DNA from: Staphylococcus lutrae
GTDB taxonomy: Bacteria > Bacillota > Bacilli > Staphylococcales > Staphylococcaceae
NCBI RefSeq assembly: GCF_002101335.1
Contig: NZ_CP020773.1
Location: 744,001-808,000 of the forward strand
Length of the DNA: 64,000 bases
Direction of reading: 5' to 3'
The notes under the pieces are model-generated. The model saw only the letters and a program-made list of their open reading frames with translations. It did no database searches and had not been told where the DNA came from. A program made the translations under genes and the position numbers. Below, piece after piece: positions 55,763 through 64,000 of this stretch (its first letter is position 1; each line of letters begins with the position of its first letter).

Positions 55763-56797
55763 TTAGCTAATTGGTACTTCCAGCGATACAATGGTGCCCT
55801 TTCCTTTTTGCGTTTCAATATTGAGATGACCGTTGACCAGTTCAGCGCGCTCATACATCCCATAAAGCCCTAAACCTGATCCTTTCGGTGAATCACTCGG
55901 TTCAAATCCTCTCCCTTGATCTGAAACTTCCGCATAGAGGTACTGGTCATCTTTCCGAATAATCACATCGACATCATCGACACCCGCATACTTCATCGCG
56001 TTAAACACAGCTTCTTGTACGACGCGGTAAACGACCGTTTCTATTTCACTGTCAAATCGTTCAGCATCAATGTCAAAGTGATAGTTAATCGCCAAACCAT
56101 AATTATTTTCAATTTGTTTAAAGTACGTTTTAAATGCAGCGTCTAACCCTAAATCATCTAAAGAAGAAGGACGAAGTTCAGAGGACAAATTGCGTAGATC
56201 ATCAATTAACTTTGCCATTAATCCTTCAATATGTTTCGCACTTGACAATAAAACCTCCGTATCTTTTTGATACTTCAAAAGACGCATCTCCACATTGACG
56301 TTCATCAATTCTTGCACAACACCATCGTGCAGTTCTCTAGAAATTCGTTTCCGCTCATTTTCTTGTGCTGCAATCGTTTTTTGTATCATATTGCGTTGAT
56401 ACAGTTTTTCTTGTCTTTCTAATTGCGCCGTCACATTTTGTAAAGTAAACACTTTAATCTGACGCGTTTCATCAATGGTTTGATATGTGGCGGTAAAAGG
56501 TTCAACTTTATTATTTGTCGTTTTCATAAATACTTGGAATGTCGTATCTCCAATGTCTTGTGCATGAAGAAAACAATTTTGGCACGTTCGTAGCGCATGC
56601 TCATTCGTATAGCCTTCACACCGCCCACATATTGTCGTTGAAATCCCGCTCATATCGTTATCTGATGAGATCACACGTCTCGCGGCAGTATTCATATCGA
56701 TGACTTTTCCCTGTGCATCAATAAATATAATCATTTCTGATGTTTGATGGTAATAAGATTGTAAAAAATCCACTAAATCTGTTGTCTCCTGTGGCAT
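55763..56797 (-). CDS. nreB: NreB, oxygen-sensing histidine kinase
   Basis: 344 residues, cytosolic. A PAS domain at about 10-125 contains four cysteines, Cys57, Cys60, Cys72 and Cys75, which in NreB bind an oxygen-labile [4Fe-4S] cluster. The HisKA_3 phospho-acceptor is His157 in RISRELHDGVVQELMN, and an ATPase domain with DQGRGFEP and GSGLGLYGM follows. Spacing is two residues shorter than S. carnosus NreB. Its ATG shares a base with the nreA stop codon (TAATG). Confidence 0.95.
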   Translation of the reverse strand: MPQETTDLVDFLQSYYHQTSEMIIFIDAQGKVIDMNTAARRVISSDNDMSGISTTICGRCEGYTNEHALRTCQNCFLHAQDIGDTTFQVFMKTTNNKVEPFTATYQTIDETRQIKVFTLQNVTAQLERQEKLYQRNMIQKTIAAQENERKRISRELHDGVVQELMNVNVEMRLLKYQKDTEVLLSSAKHIEGLMAKLIDDLRNLSSELRPSSLDDLGLDAAFKTYFKQIENNYGLAINYHFDIDAERFDSEIETVVYRVVQEAVFNAMKYAGVDDVDVIIRKDDQYLYAEVSDQGRGFEPSDSPKGSGLGLYGMYERAELVNGHLNIETQKGKGTIVSLEVPIS

Positions 56798-57264
56798 TAT
56801 TGCATCACCTTATCTTCACTCGTTAAACTCCCTATCCCTTTAATCGACGAAATATTTTGGGCAATTTGTGGTAGCGGTTTGTGATGTCGCTGACCTAAAA
56901 GCAACACCCCTTTGACACGATGATGATGCCAAAGCGGGATTGCGATGAGTGCCGTTAACTGTTCACTCATCAAAATAGGGTAATTGAATAACGCATTTTG
57001 AAAATCATATTCCGTCGTGTTTTCAATCATCATCGGCTTACCTGTTTTCATCACATTGCCTGCAATGCCATGCCCATTCCGTAATACAATACGTCGATAC
57101 CGTTCATTCAAATTACCTGACACGTAACGCCACTTGATTTTAGTTTCCGCATGATCCTCTGATGGCAAAGCAATACCTGCAAAATCAAACTGGTATTCGT
57201 GACGTATTTTCTCTATCTCGTCTTGATAATCATGTTGAGAAAAATCAATCGGGTTCACGGTCAT
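56797..57264 (-). CDS. nreA: NreA, GAF-domain nitrate receptor
   Basis: About 155 residues forming a GAF domain (WRYVSGNLNERYRRIVLRNGHGIAGNVMKTGKPMMIENT and LTALIAIPLWHHHRVKGVLLLGQR). NreA binds nitrate and restrains NreB, so that the operon responds to both oxygen and nitrate. The start is uncertain: GTG 57267 is too close to GGAGAG, ATG 57264 has four bases of spacing, and GTG 57258 has eight. It lies just after narI. Confidence 0.9.
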   Translation of the reverse strand: MTVNPIDFSQHDYQDEIEKIRHEYQFDFAGIALPSEDHAETKIKWRYVSGNLNERYRRIVLRNGHGIAGNVMKTGKPMMIENTTEYDFQNALFNYPILMSEQLTALIAIPLWHHHRVKGVLLLGQRHHKPLPQIAQNISSIKGIGSLTSEDKVMQ

Positions 57265-57273
57265 CACTCTCCA

Positions 57274-57951
57274 TTAAATTTTATGTTTGCGATAAATAAT
57301 ATAACTCCGACTCGCATAGGTCACTGGCACACTCCACACGTGTACAAGACGTGTAAACGGCCAACATGCCATAATCGTAAAACCTAAAAGAATATGCAGC
57401 TGAAACGTCAGTGGCACGTCTGCCATTAATTGTGCATCAGGTCTTAGCGCAAACAGTCCTCTAAACCAAATCGAGATGGTTTGACGGTAATCAAATTCTG
57501 GTGTCGTCACATTCGTAACTAATGTCGAATAACATCCTACAAAAACGATGAGCAGTAAGAGGAAGTTTACAAAAATATCTGAAGCTGAACTCAAGCGACG
57601 GACATTTTGTTTTGTAACACGTCGAGCCGTCAATAAGAACATCCCTATCAATGTGATTATACCAAATACGCTCCCGATATACACTGCACCGATGTGGTAA
57701 ATATGATTATTGATCCCCATCGCCGCTAACCAATGTGCTGGAATCAACAATCCAACGACATGACCTAAAAACACTGGAATGATCCCTAGATGAAATAATA
57801 AACTTCCCCACTTTAATTGCTTCTTCTCAATAAATTCACTCGATTTTGCAGTCCACGAAAATTGGTCAAAACGATAACGTGCAATATGACCAATCAAAAA
57901 TACTGCAAGACAGAGGTAAGGAAATATCACCCATAAAAATTGATTAAACAT
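57274..57951 (-). CDS. narI: NarI, nitrate reductase gamma (cytochrome b) subunit
   Basis: 225 residues with five hydrophobic helices. It takes electrons from menaquinol and passes them to NarH. Haem-ligand His residues are visible in VFLIGHIARYRFDQF, KWGSLLFHLGIIPVFLGHVVGLLIP and the late TFQLHILLGFTIMACWPFTRLVHVWSVP. The start overlaps narJ by eight bases, with GAGGTG upstream. Full family length. Confidence 0.94.
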   Translation of the reverse strand: MFNQFLWVIFPYLCLAVFLIGHIARYRFDQFSWTAKSSEFIEKKQLKWGSLLFHLGIIPVFLGHVVGLLIPAHWLAAMGINNHIYHIGAVYIGSVFGIITLIGMFLLTARRVTKQNVRRLSSASDIFVNFLLLLIVFVGCYSTLVTNVTTPEFDYRQTISIWFRGLFALRPDAQLMADVPLTFQLHILLGFTIMACWPFTRLVHVWSVPVTYASRSYIIYRKHKI

Positions 57952-58519
57952 GATGTGTCACCTCTTTATCCTGTACAATACAACGCTTTAATGCCTCTCT
58001 TAATCCACGAATTAAATGGACGTATGGATTTTCTTGTTTTTCAAGCGTTTTCATCATTATATATGTCCCATCTTCAATAATCATGATAAGCAATTGCACA
58101 CTTTCTTGTGCACGTTTGTCCCCTTCGAAATGTGCGACATATAAAAATTCAAGCATCAACGGCAAATAGTCGGACAGTTCGGAAGCAGGCATTTCTAACC
58201 CAAACATTTCATACAATACTTTGAGTTTGGCTAACATCTGCCCTCGTTCTTTTTGTGTATCAAATTGATTGAATGTCATATACAAAGTCGTCTTTTCATT
58301 AAAATCAAAGGTATCTGTATACAAAGCTTGAATTTCTGATAAGCTTTTTTCATACATCGCTTCTCGATAGGCTTTGACATGCGGATACGCGGGATGCGCA
58401 CCGTCAAAAATCTCTTCGAAAATTTTAGGATGGAACGTCAATTTTTCTGGAAAACTTAACTGTTGGCTCATGTAACCGAATGTATCTTTATACGTCTTCA
58501 ACACATTAAGATCAATCAC
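57944..58519 (-). CDS. narJ: NarJ, nitrate reductase assembly chaperone
   Basis: About 191 residues, all helical; binds NarG during molybdenum-cofactor insertion and is not part of the mature enzyme. DLNVLKTYKDTFGYMSQQLSFPEKLTFHP and DYLPLMLEFLYVA fit the Nitrate_red_del family. The likely start is GTG 58519, which has GGAGGG seven bases upstream; the ATG at 58534 would lack a site. It overlaps the narH end by eight bases. Confidence 0.92.
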   Translation of the reverse strand: MIDLNVLKTYKDTFGYMSQQLSFPEKLTFHPKIFEEIFDGAHPAYPHVKAYREAMYEKSLSEIQALYTDTFDFNEKTTLYMTFNQFDTQKERGQMLAKLKVLYEMFGLEMPASELSDYLPLMLEFLYVAHFEGDKRAQESVQLLIMIIEDGTYIMMKTLEKQENPYVHLIRGLREALKRCIVQDKEVTHHV

Positions 58520-60068
58520 GGAAAATCCCTCCATAGAACCGTTCGTTATAGATGTCTTGACCTGTTTTCCCTCCTGTACTTACCGGTGTACCACACCCCT
58601 CACAATTCGCACCGAAATGTTCACCACCAAATCCTTGGCTTCCTTGTGCGGTATAGGTATCCATATACTGTTCTTTATGGGAAGTCGGAATGACGAAGCG
58701 GTCTTCATATTTGGCAATTGCTAATAAGCGATACATCTCTTTCGCTTGTCTTTCAGTTAAACCGACACGTGCTAAACGAGACATATCAAAATCACGGCCC
58801 GTCGTTTGTGCACGCATATAACTTCTCATCATTGCCATCCGTTGTAACGCCCCTTTCACCGCAACTGTATCTCCTGCCGTGAATAGCTCAGCTAAATATT
58901 GAACAGGTAAACGCATCTCCTCAATTGCAGGGAAAATCGCATCTGGATTCTGACCTGCATTTTGACCTTCAAAATAGTTCATGATTGGACTGAGTGGTGG
59001 ACAGTACCAAACCATTGGCATCGTACGATACTCCGGATGAAGTGGAAACGCTAATCGATATTCAATGGCAAGTTTGTATATCGGTGAATTTTGTGCGGCT
59101 TCAATCCATTCTTGTGAAATACCATCTTTCTCCGCTTGTTCAATCACCGCTTCATCATAAGGATTCAAGAACAAGTCCAGTTGCTTTTCATAAAGATCTT
59201 GCTCGTTTTCAGCAGATGCCGCCTCTTGCACACGATCCGCATCATATAAAAGTACACCTAAATAACGCATGCGACCCGTACATGTTTCAGAACAAACTGT
59301 TGGAATCCCCGCTTCTACACGTGGAAAACAGAACGTACATTTTTCTGCTTTATTCGTTTTCCAGTTGAAATAAACTTTTTTATAAGGGCACCCCGTCATA
59401 CAATAACGCCATCCACGACACGCTTCCTGATCAACAAGGACAATGCCATCTTCATCACGTTTGTACATCGCACCCGAAGGACATGACGCCACACAGCTCG
59501 GATTGAGACAATGTTCGCATAAGCGTGGCAAGTACATCATAAACGTTTGATCGAAGTTAAATTTAATCTCTTCTTCAATTTTTTGAATGTTAGGATCTTG
59601 TGGCCCCGTTACATGTCCCCCTGCTAAGTCATCTTCCCAGTTTGGTCCCCACTCTAGAGGCATCCGTGCACCAGTCATCACTGAATGCGCGGTCGCTACT
59701 GGCGTATGTTGACTCGGTTTAGCCGTTGTTAAATGTTGGTAGTTATATGTCCAAGGCTCGTAATAATCTTTGATGACTGGCATATCTGGATTATAGAAAA
59801 TTTTACCTAATGCAATTTTATTTAAACGCGTTCCTGATTTTAGCTCTAACTTTCCTTTTTTGTTAAGCGTCCATCCCCCTTTATAGCGCTCTTGATCTTC
59901 CCATTTTTTGGGATAACCGACACCCGGTTTCGTCTCAACATTATTGAACCACATATACTCTGCACCAGGTCGATTGGTCCAAGTGCTTTTACATGTCACA
60001 CTACACGTATGACAGCCGATACATTTATCTAAGTTTAATACCATTGCAACTTGTGCTTTAATCTTCAA
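58512..60068 (-). CDS. narH: NarH, nitrate reductase beta subunit
   Basis: 518 residues carrying four iron-sulfur clusters that link NarI to NarG. Cysteine groups are visible: CIGCHTCSVTC (Cys16, 19, 22, 26), CEHCLNPSCVASCPSG, CRGWRYCMTGCPYKK (Trp in place of one Cys, giving the [3Fe-4S] site) and CTFCFPRVEAGIPTVCSETC. The start is a TTG at 60068 with GAGGTGG upstream, overlapping the narG stop, so translation is coupled. Confidence 0.95.
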   Translation of the reverse strand: MKIKAQVAMVLNLDKCIGCHTCSVTCKSTWTNRPGAEYMWFNNVETKPGVGYPKKWEDQERYKGGWTLNKKGKLELKSGTRLNKIALGKIFYNPDMPVIKDYYEPWTYNYQHLTTAKPSQHTPVATAHSVMTGARMPLEWGPNWEDDLAGGHVTGPQDPNIQKIEEEIKFNFDQTFMMYLPRLCEHCLNPSCVASCPSGAMYKRDEDGIVLVDQEACRGWRYCMTGCPYKKVYFNWKTNKAEKCTFCFPRVEAGIPTVCSETCTGRMRYLGVLLYDADRVQEAASAENEQDLYEKQLDLFLNPYDEAVIEQAEKDGISQEWIEAAQNSPIYKLAIEYRLAFPLHPEYRTMPMVWYCPPLSPIMNYFEGQNAGQNPDAIFPAIEEMRLPVQYLAELFTAGDTVAVKGALQRMAMMRSYMRAQTTGRDFDMSRLARVGLTERQAKEMYRLLAIAKYEDRFVIPTSHKEQYMDTYTAQGSQGFGGEHFGANCEGCGTPVSTGGKTGQDIYNERFYGGIFRD

Positions 60069-63000
60069 GCCAGTCCACCTCTTTCATCTTTCTTACTGCA
60101 ACATAAACATCACGTTGGTTTCCAATCGGACCGTAGTAATTAAAGGAATAACTGATTTGTGCATAGCCTCCCATTAATTGTGTCGGCTTTAAGTGAATAC
60201 GTGTCGGCGCATTATGTGAGCCCCCACGTGTTCCTGAAATATCAGAGCCAGGTGTCTCAATATGTTTATCTTGTGCGTGATACATGAACATCGTGCCACG
60301 TGGCATACGGTGTGACACGACTGCACGTGCAGTAACGACACCGTTACGGTTATACACTTCTAACCAATCATTATCTTTAATGTCATGTGCTGCAGCATCT
60401 TCATTTGAAATCCAAACTGTCGGTCCACCACGGAATAGCGTCAACATATGTTGATTATCTTGATACATCGAATGGATATTCCATTTTCCATGTGGCGTCA
60501 AATAACGCAATACCAATGTATCGACGCCCCCTTTAACAGGTTTATCTTGTGTGCCAAAGACCATAGGTGGGAGTGTCGGCTTATACACAGGAAGGGCTTC
60601 GCCGAACTGTTGGAACACTTCATGGTCAATGTAAAAACTTTGACGCCCAGTTAATGTTCTGAACGGTACGAGACGTTCAATGTTCGTTGTAAATGGTGAA
60701 TACCGTCTTCCTTGTTTGTTCGAACCTGGAAATACGGCTGTCGGAATGACTTCACGCGGCTGAGATGTAATATTTAAAAACGAAATTTTTTCAGACGCCC
60801 GTTCAGCCGAAATATCTTTGAGTGGCATCCCCGTTTGCGCTTCTAAATCTTCGTAAGACTTTTGTGATACTCGACCATTCGTTGCAGAAGACACATTTAA
60901 AATCACATCAGCCACTTTTCGTGCCGTATCGATTCGTGGTTTATTATTTTTAACAGTGTCATCTTCCCATGTTCCTACCATACTACGCAGTTCATCGTAT
61001 TGTGCTTTAACAGAGAAATTAACCCCATGTGCACCAACTTTTCCATTTTCTAGTAATGGACCCACCGAAATGAATTTGTCATAGATGTCTGTATACGTCC
61101 GGTCAACCACTGCAAATGCCGGCATAGTTTGACCCGGTATTGCTTCGATTTCTCCTTTCGTCCAATCCTTCACTTGTCCATAAGCAATCGAAATTTCTTG
61201 TTTTGAGTCATGTGCCAGTGGTGCCGTCACAACGTCTTTATATGTGCCTGTCAAATGAACACTGGCCATTTCAGAAAACGTACGGCTCAATGTTTTGAAA
61301 ATATCCCAATCCGAACGTGATTCCCATAATGGGTCAATCGCTGGATTAAATGGGTGAATAAATGGATGCATATCTGTCGAAGAAATATCATGCTTTTCAT
61401 ACCAAGTCGCAGCCGGTAGGACGATATCTGAATAGAGTGGTGTCGCAGTCATACGGAAATCTAATGAAACCAGTAAGTCTAATTTACCGACCGTTTCTTC
61501 ACTCCACTCAATTTCAGATGGTTTATCAGTTTCATTGGGTTCGGCCATTAACGCAGATTTAGTTCCCAGTAAATGTTTCATGAAGTATTCTTGACCCTTA
61601 GCTGAACTTGAAATCAAATTAGATCGCCATACAAATAATGATTTCGGATGATTTTTTCGCAATCCTGGATTTTCTACTGCAAAGCGTGTGCGTCTCGATT
61701 TCACATCATCGATGGCACGTTTTAAAATCGCTTCATTCGTAAATTCTCCTGCATCTTTCGCTTCTTCTCCCCACAGTAAACTGTTTCGATCAAATTGCGG
61801 ATAAGAAGGTAACCAGCCATTTCGTGCAGCCAATACGTTATAATCAGCCGGATGTTGTAACTTAATATTCTCAGCTAACGGTGAAGCTAAACGATCCACA
61901 CCTGATTCTTCATATTTCCATTGGTCTGTTGCAAAATAGAACCAGCTCGTGCCATTTTGTAGGCGAGGCGGTCCTTGCCAATCTTTCGCAAAAGCAATCG
62001 TACTCCAACCTTCAATAGGGCGGCATTTCTCTTGACCCACATAGTGTGCCCAACCGCCACCATTGACGCCTTGACAACCGCATAAAATCACCAGGTTAAG
62101 AATTGAACGGTAAATCGTATCTGAGTTGAACCAATGATTGATACCCGCGCCCATAATAATCATAGAACGCCCACCCGTATCGATGGCATTTTGTGCAAAT
62201 TCTTGTGCCACCTGTGTGACCACAGAAGCTTTAACCCCTGTGATTTTTTCTTGCCATGCCGGTGTATAGAATGATGTCGCATCGTCAAAACTTTGGGCTT
62301 CTGTTTCATGATTAAAACGTTTCACGCCATATTGACTCATCATGAGGTCAAACACTGTTGCCACATAAGTCGTCTCACCATTTGCGAGTGCAACGCGACG
62401 TGCTGGGATAACGCGTTTAAATACGCCATTGCCTGCGTTATCAAAATATGGAAATTGCATGGTCACCAGTTCATAGTCACCGTCAATCACAGACATCGCT
62501 GGATCAATGACTTCTCCTGATTCATTTTCTAATTTGAGATTCCATTGCTTTCCTTCTTCCCAGCGTTGACCCATTGTGCCATTCGGTACTTGTAACGTGT
62601 CTGTGCGTCGATCAATAATCATAGGTTTCCATTCACTATTTTCAGAAGCTTGTCCCAAATCACTCGCGCGTAAGAAACGGCCAGCTTTGTAACCATTCTC
62701 ATCTTGGTCGAGACACAATACAAACGGCATATCCGAATATTGTTTCGCATAGTTGATAAACATTTCAGAAGGTTCGTCTTGATAATACTTTTGTAAAATG
62801 ACATGTGTCATCGCTTGCGCAACAGCCGCATCGGTTCCAGGATTCGGTGCTAACCAATTGTCAGCAAACTTGACATTTTCAGCATAATCTGGGGCAATGG
62901 ATACGACCTTTGTCCCTTTATAACGGACTTCAGTCATGAAATGCGCATCTGGTGTTCTCGTTAAAGGCACGTTTGAACCCCACATCATAATGTAAGCGGC

Positions 63001-63729
63001 ATTGTACCAATCGCTAGATTCTGGCACGTCTGTCTGCTCTCCCCAAATCTGTGGAGAAGCTGGTGGTAAATCGGCATACCAATCATAAAAGCTTAACATT
63101 TCACCACCGAGTAACGAGATAAAACGTGCGCCTGCAGCGTAACTAATCATCGACATTGCTGGAATAGGTGTAAACCCAGCAATGCGGTCTGGACCATCTT
63201 TTTTAATCGTATAAATCAATTGTGCAGCGATGAGTTGTGAAACATCTTTCCAATTCGTTCGTACATGTCCGCCTTTACCACGTGCTGATTTGTATATTTT
63301 TGCTTTTTCTTCATCTTCTACAATGGACGCCCATGCTTTGATTGGATCTTGATATTCCTCTAACGCTGCTGTCCACAAATCCCAAAGTTTGCCTCTTACA
63401 TATGGATATTTAATACGTAACGGACTGTATTCATACCAAGAAAATGACGCGCCACGAGGGCAGCCACGTGGTTCAAATTCCGGCATATCCGGTCCACAAC
63501 TTGGATAATCAATTTGTTGATTTTCCCATGTGATGACACCATTTTTTACAAATACTTTCCAAGAACAAGATCCGGTACAGTTTACACCATGTGTTGTTCG
63601 TACAACTTTATCGTGGCTCCACCGTTCTCGATACATTTTCTCCCATTCACGGCTTTTATGTTCTAATACTGACCAATTCCCATTAAACTTTTCAGTCGGT
63701 TTAAAAAATTGCATTCCAAATTTAGCCAT
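60058..63729 (-). CDS. narG: NarG, nitrate reductase alpha (molybdenum) subunit
   Basis: 1223 residues, the catalytic Mo-bisMGD subunit reducing nitrate to nitrite at the cytosolic face. The N-terminal [4Fe-4S] site uses His47, Cys51, Cys55 and Cys90 (HGVNCTGSCSW and EPRGCPRGAS). The Mo-ligand Asp region YIMMWGSNVPLTRTPDAHFM and the C-terminal molydopterin-binding domain are present. ATG 63729, five bases after GGAGGA, is preferred to an upstream start. It is the first gene of narGHJI-nreABC and needs the NarJ chaperone encoded downstream. Confidence 0.96.
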   Translation of the reverse strand: MAKFGMQFFKPTEKFNGNWSVLEHKSREWEKMYRERWSHDKVVRTTHGVNCTGSCSWKVFVKNGVITWENQQIDYPSCGPDMPEFEPRGCPRGASFSWYEYSPLRIKYPYVRGKLWDLWTAALEEYQDPIKAWASIVEDEEKAKIYKSARGKGGHVRTNWKDVSQLIAAQLIYTIKKDGPDRIAGFTPIPAMSMISYAAGARFISLLGGEMLSFYDWYADLPPASPQIWGEQTDVPESSDWYNAAYIMMWGSNVPLTRTPDAHFMTEVRYKGTKVVSIAPDYAENVKFADNWLAPNPGTDAAVAQAMTHVILQKYYQDEPSEMFINYAKQYSDMPFVLCLDQDENGYKAGRFLRASDLGQASENSEWKPMIIDRRTDTLQVPNGTMGQRWEEGKQWNLKLENESGEVIDPAMSVIDGDYELVTMQFPYFDNAGNGVFKRVIPARRVALANGETTYVATVFDLMMSQYGVKRFNHETEAQSFDDATSFYTPAWQEKITGVKASVVTQVAQEFAQNAIDTGGRSMIIMGAGINHWFNSDTIYRSILNLVILCGCQGVNGGGWAHYVGQEKCRPIEGWSTIAFAKDWQGPPRLQNGTSWFYFATDQWKYEESGVDRLASPLAENIKLQHPADYNVLAARNGWLPSYPQFDRNSLLWGEEAKDAGEFTNEAILKRAIDDVKSRRTRFAVENPGLRKNHPKSLFVWRSNLISSSAKGQEYFMKHLLGTKSALMAEPNETDKPSEIEWSEETVGKLDLLVSLDFRMTATPLYSDIVLPAATWYEKHDISSTDMHPFIHPFNPAIDPLWESRSDWDIFKTLSRTFSEMASVHLTGTYKDVVTAPLAHDSKQEISIAYGQVKDWTKGEIEAIPGQTMPAFAVVDRTYTDIYDKFISVGPLLENGKVGAHGVNFSVKAQYDELRSMVGTWEDDTVKNNKPRIDTARKVADVILNVSSATNGRVSQKSYEDLEAQTGMPLKDISAERASEKISFLNITSQPREVIPTAVFPGSNKQGRRYSPFTTNIERLVPFRTLTGRQSFYIDHEVFQQFGEALPVYKPTLPPMVFGTQDKPVKGGVDTLVLRYLTPHGKWNIHSMYQDNQHMLTLFRGGPTVWISNEDAAAHDIKDNDWLEVYNRNGVVTARAVVSHRMPRGTMFMYHAQDKHIETPGSDISGTRGGSHNAPTRIHLKPTQLMGGYAQISYSFNYYGPIGNQRDVYVAVRKMKEVDWLED

Positions 63730-63771
63730 AATTCTCCTCCTTCTCACACATTGGCACACCTACTTACTTTG

Positions 63772-63836
63772 ATTGTACATTTATTCACATGATGTTGATA
63801 TTAGGGAAATACCTAAATCATACATAGGAATCCCTA
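63772..63836 (-). promoter_or_regulatory. narG promoter with two NreC boxes and a Rex-like site
   Basis: -10 TACAAT lies at 63772-63777 (minus strand). NreC-type palindromes TTAGGGAAATACCTAA (63801-63816) and TAGGAATCCCTA (63825-63836) lie upstream of it, as expected for an activator. A Rex-like TTGTACATTTATTCACAT (63773-63790, 15 of 18 matches) overlaps the -10. The rest of the edge to 64000 shows no recognised gene. Confidence 0.7.
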
Positions 63837-64000
63837 AGTGCGTGACGCCTATTCATCGTCATCGCATATGTCGTATCAAGTGGATTGAGGCATACACACG
63901 ATGACGAAAAAGGAAAGGGATACAACTTTTATAAACATGGCGAAAACGGTCATCTCGTTTCATTACTTTACATCGATATTATGTATCATCACGAAAAAGG

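Overview
The window looks like the chromosome of a Staphylococcus species. The low GC, the strong AGGAGG-type ribosome binding sites, and gene blocks recognisable from S. aureus and coagulase-negative staphylococci (tcaR-tcaA, hrtBA next to hssRS, mqo, lctP, iruO, rsp, narGHJI-nreABC-narT) support this. The species cannot be fixed from sequence reading alone. No rRNA, tRNA, insertion sequence, prophage or CRISPR array was seen; this is mostly core chromosome.

Layout. 1-5931: the edge of a YnfA-type membrane protein, a structured terminator-like RNA element, a NatAB-like ABC exporter, a DUF805 protein, a 3-methyladenine DNA glycosylase and an NhaC-type antiporter. 5932-9393: a beta-galactosidase fragment divergent from an AraC regulator, then a GltS glutamate symporter. 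9457-16233: a Zur-box-controlled CobW-type GTPase, type 2 IPP isomerase, a thioesterase, a PfoR-like membrane protein, an HSL-type hydrolase with a doubtful catalytic site, a thioredoxin-like protein and a four-helix membrane protein. 16466-21412: a TetR-tenA pair, tcaA and tcaR, and a YdcF protein. 21626-25663: the haem-detoxification locus hrtBA/hssRS, in which hssR is broken by two frameshifts while its operator, partner kinase and target transporter are intact. 25894-31861: malate:quinone oxidoreductase, a family 4 glycosyltransferase preceded by a PhoP-box-like repeat, L-lactate permease with a Rex-like site, and a lipoprotein. 32225-36215: a quinone oxidoreductase, a sugar/H+ symporter with a cre site, and iruO with a Fur box. 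36382-38827: copper-handling genes (CopCD, YcnI/DUF1775, DUF2871). 39174-45260: Na/Pi cotransporter nptA, a MarR regulator with CorA, and the large AraC regulator Rsp. 45512-53540: small proteins, a DMT exporter, peptidases, and a two-gene operon of an M20 amidohydrolase with an L-2-hydroxyacid dehydrogenase. 53656-63729: the complete dissimilatory nitrate respiration block: transporter narT, oxygen/nitrate sensors nreABC, and nitrate reductase narGHJI.

Themes. Metal and haem homeostasis recurs (Zur box, Fur box, HssR box, a copper operon, a Fur/PerR-like box). Redox and anaerobic control is also prominent: NreC palindromes beside Rex-like sites at both narG and narT, and a Rex-like site at lctP. 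Two separate promoters carry 11-bp-period TTAACA-type repeats resembling PhoP boxes. The best leads are the double-frameshifted hssR, the lacZ remnant with an intact regulator, the putative Pho-controlled glycosyltransferase, a three-copy palindrome family, and the amidohydrolase/hydroxyacid dehydrogenase operon. No clearly new defence or mobile system was found.
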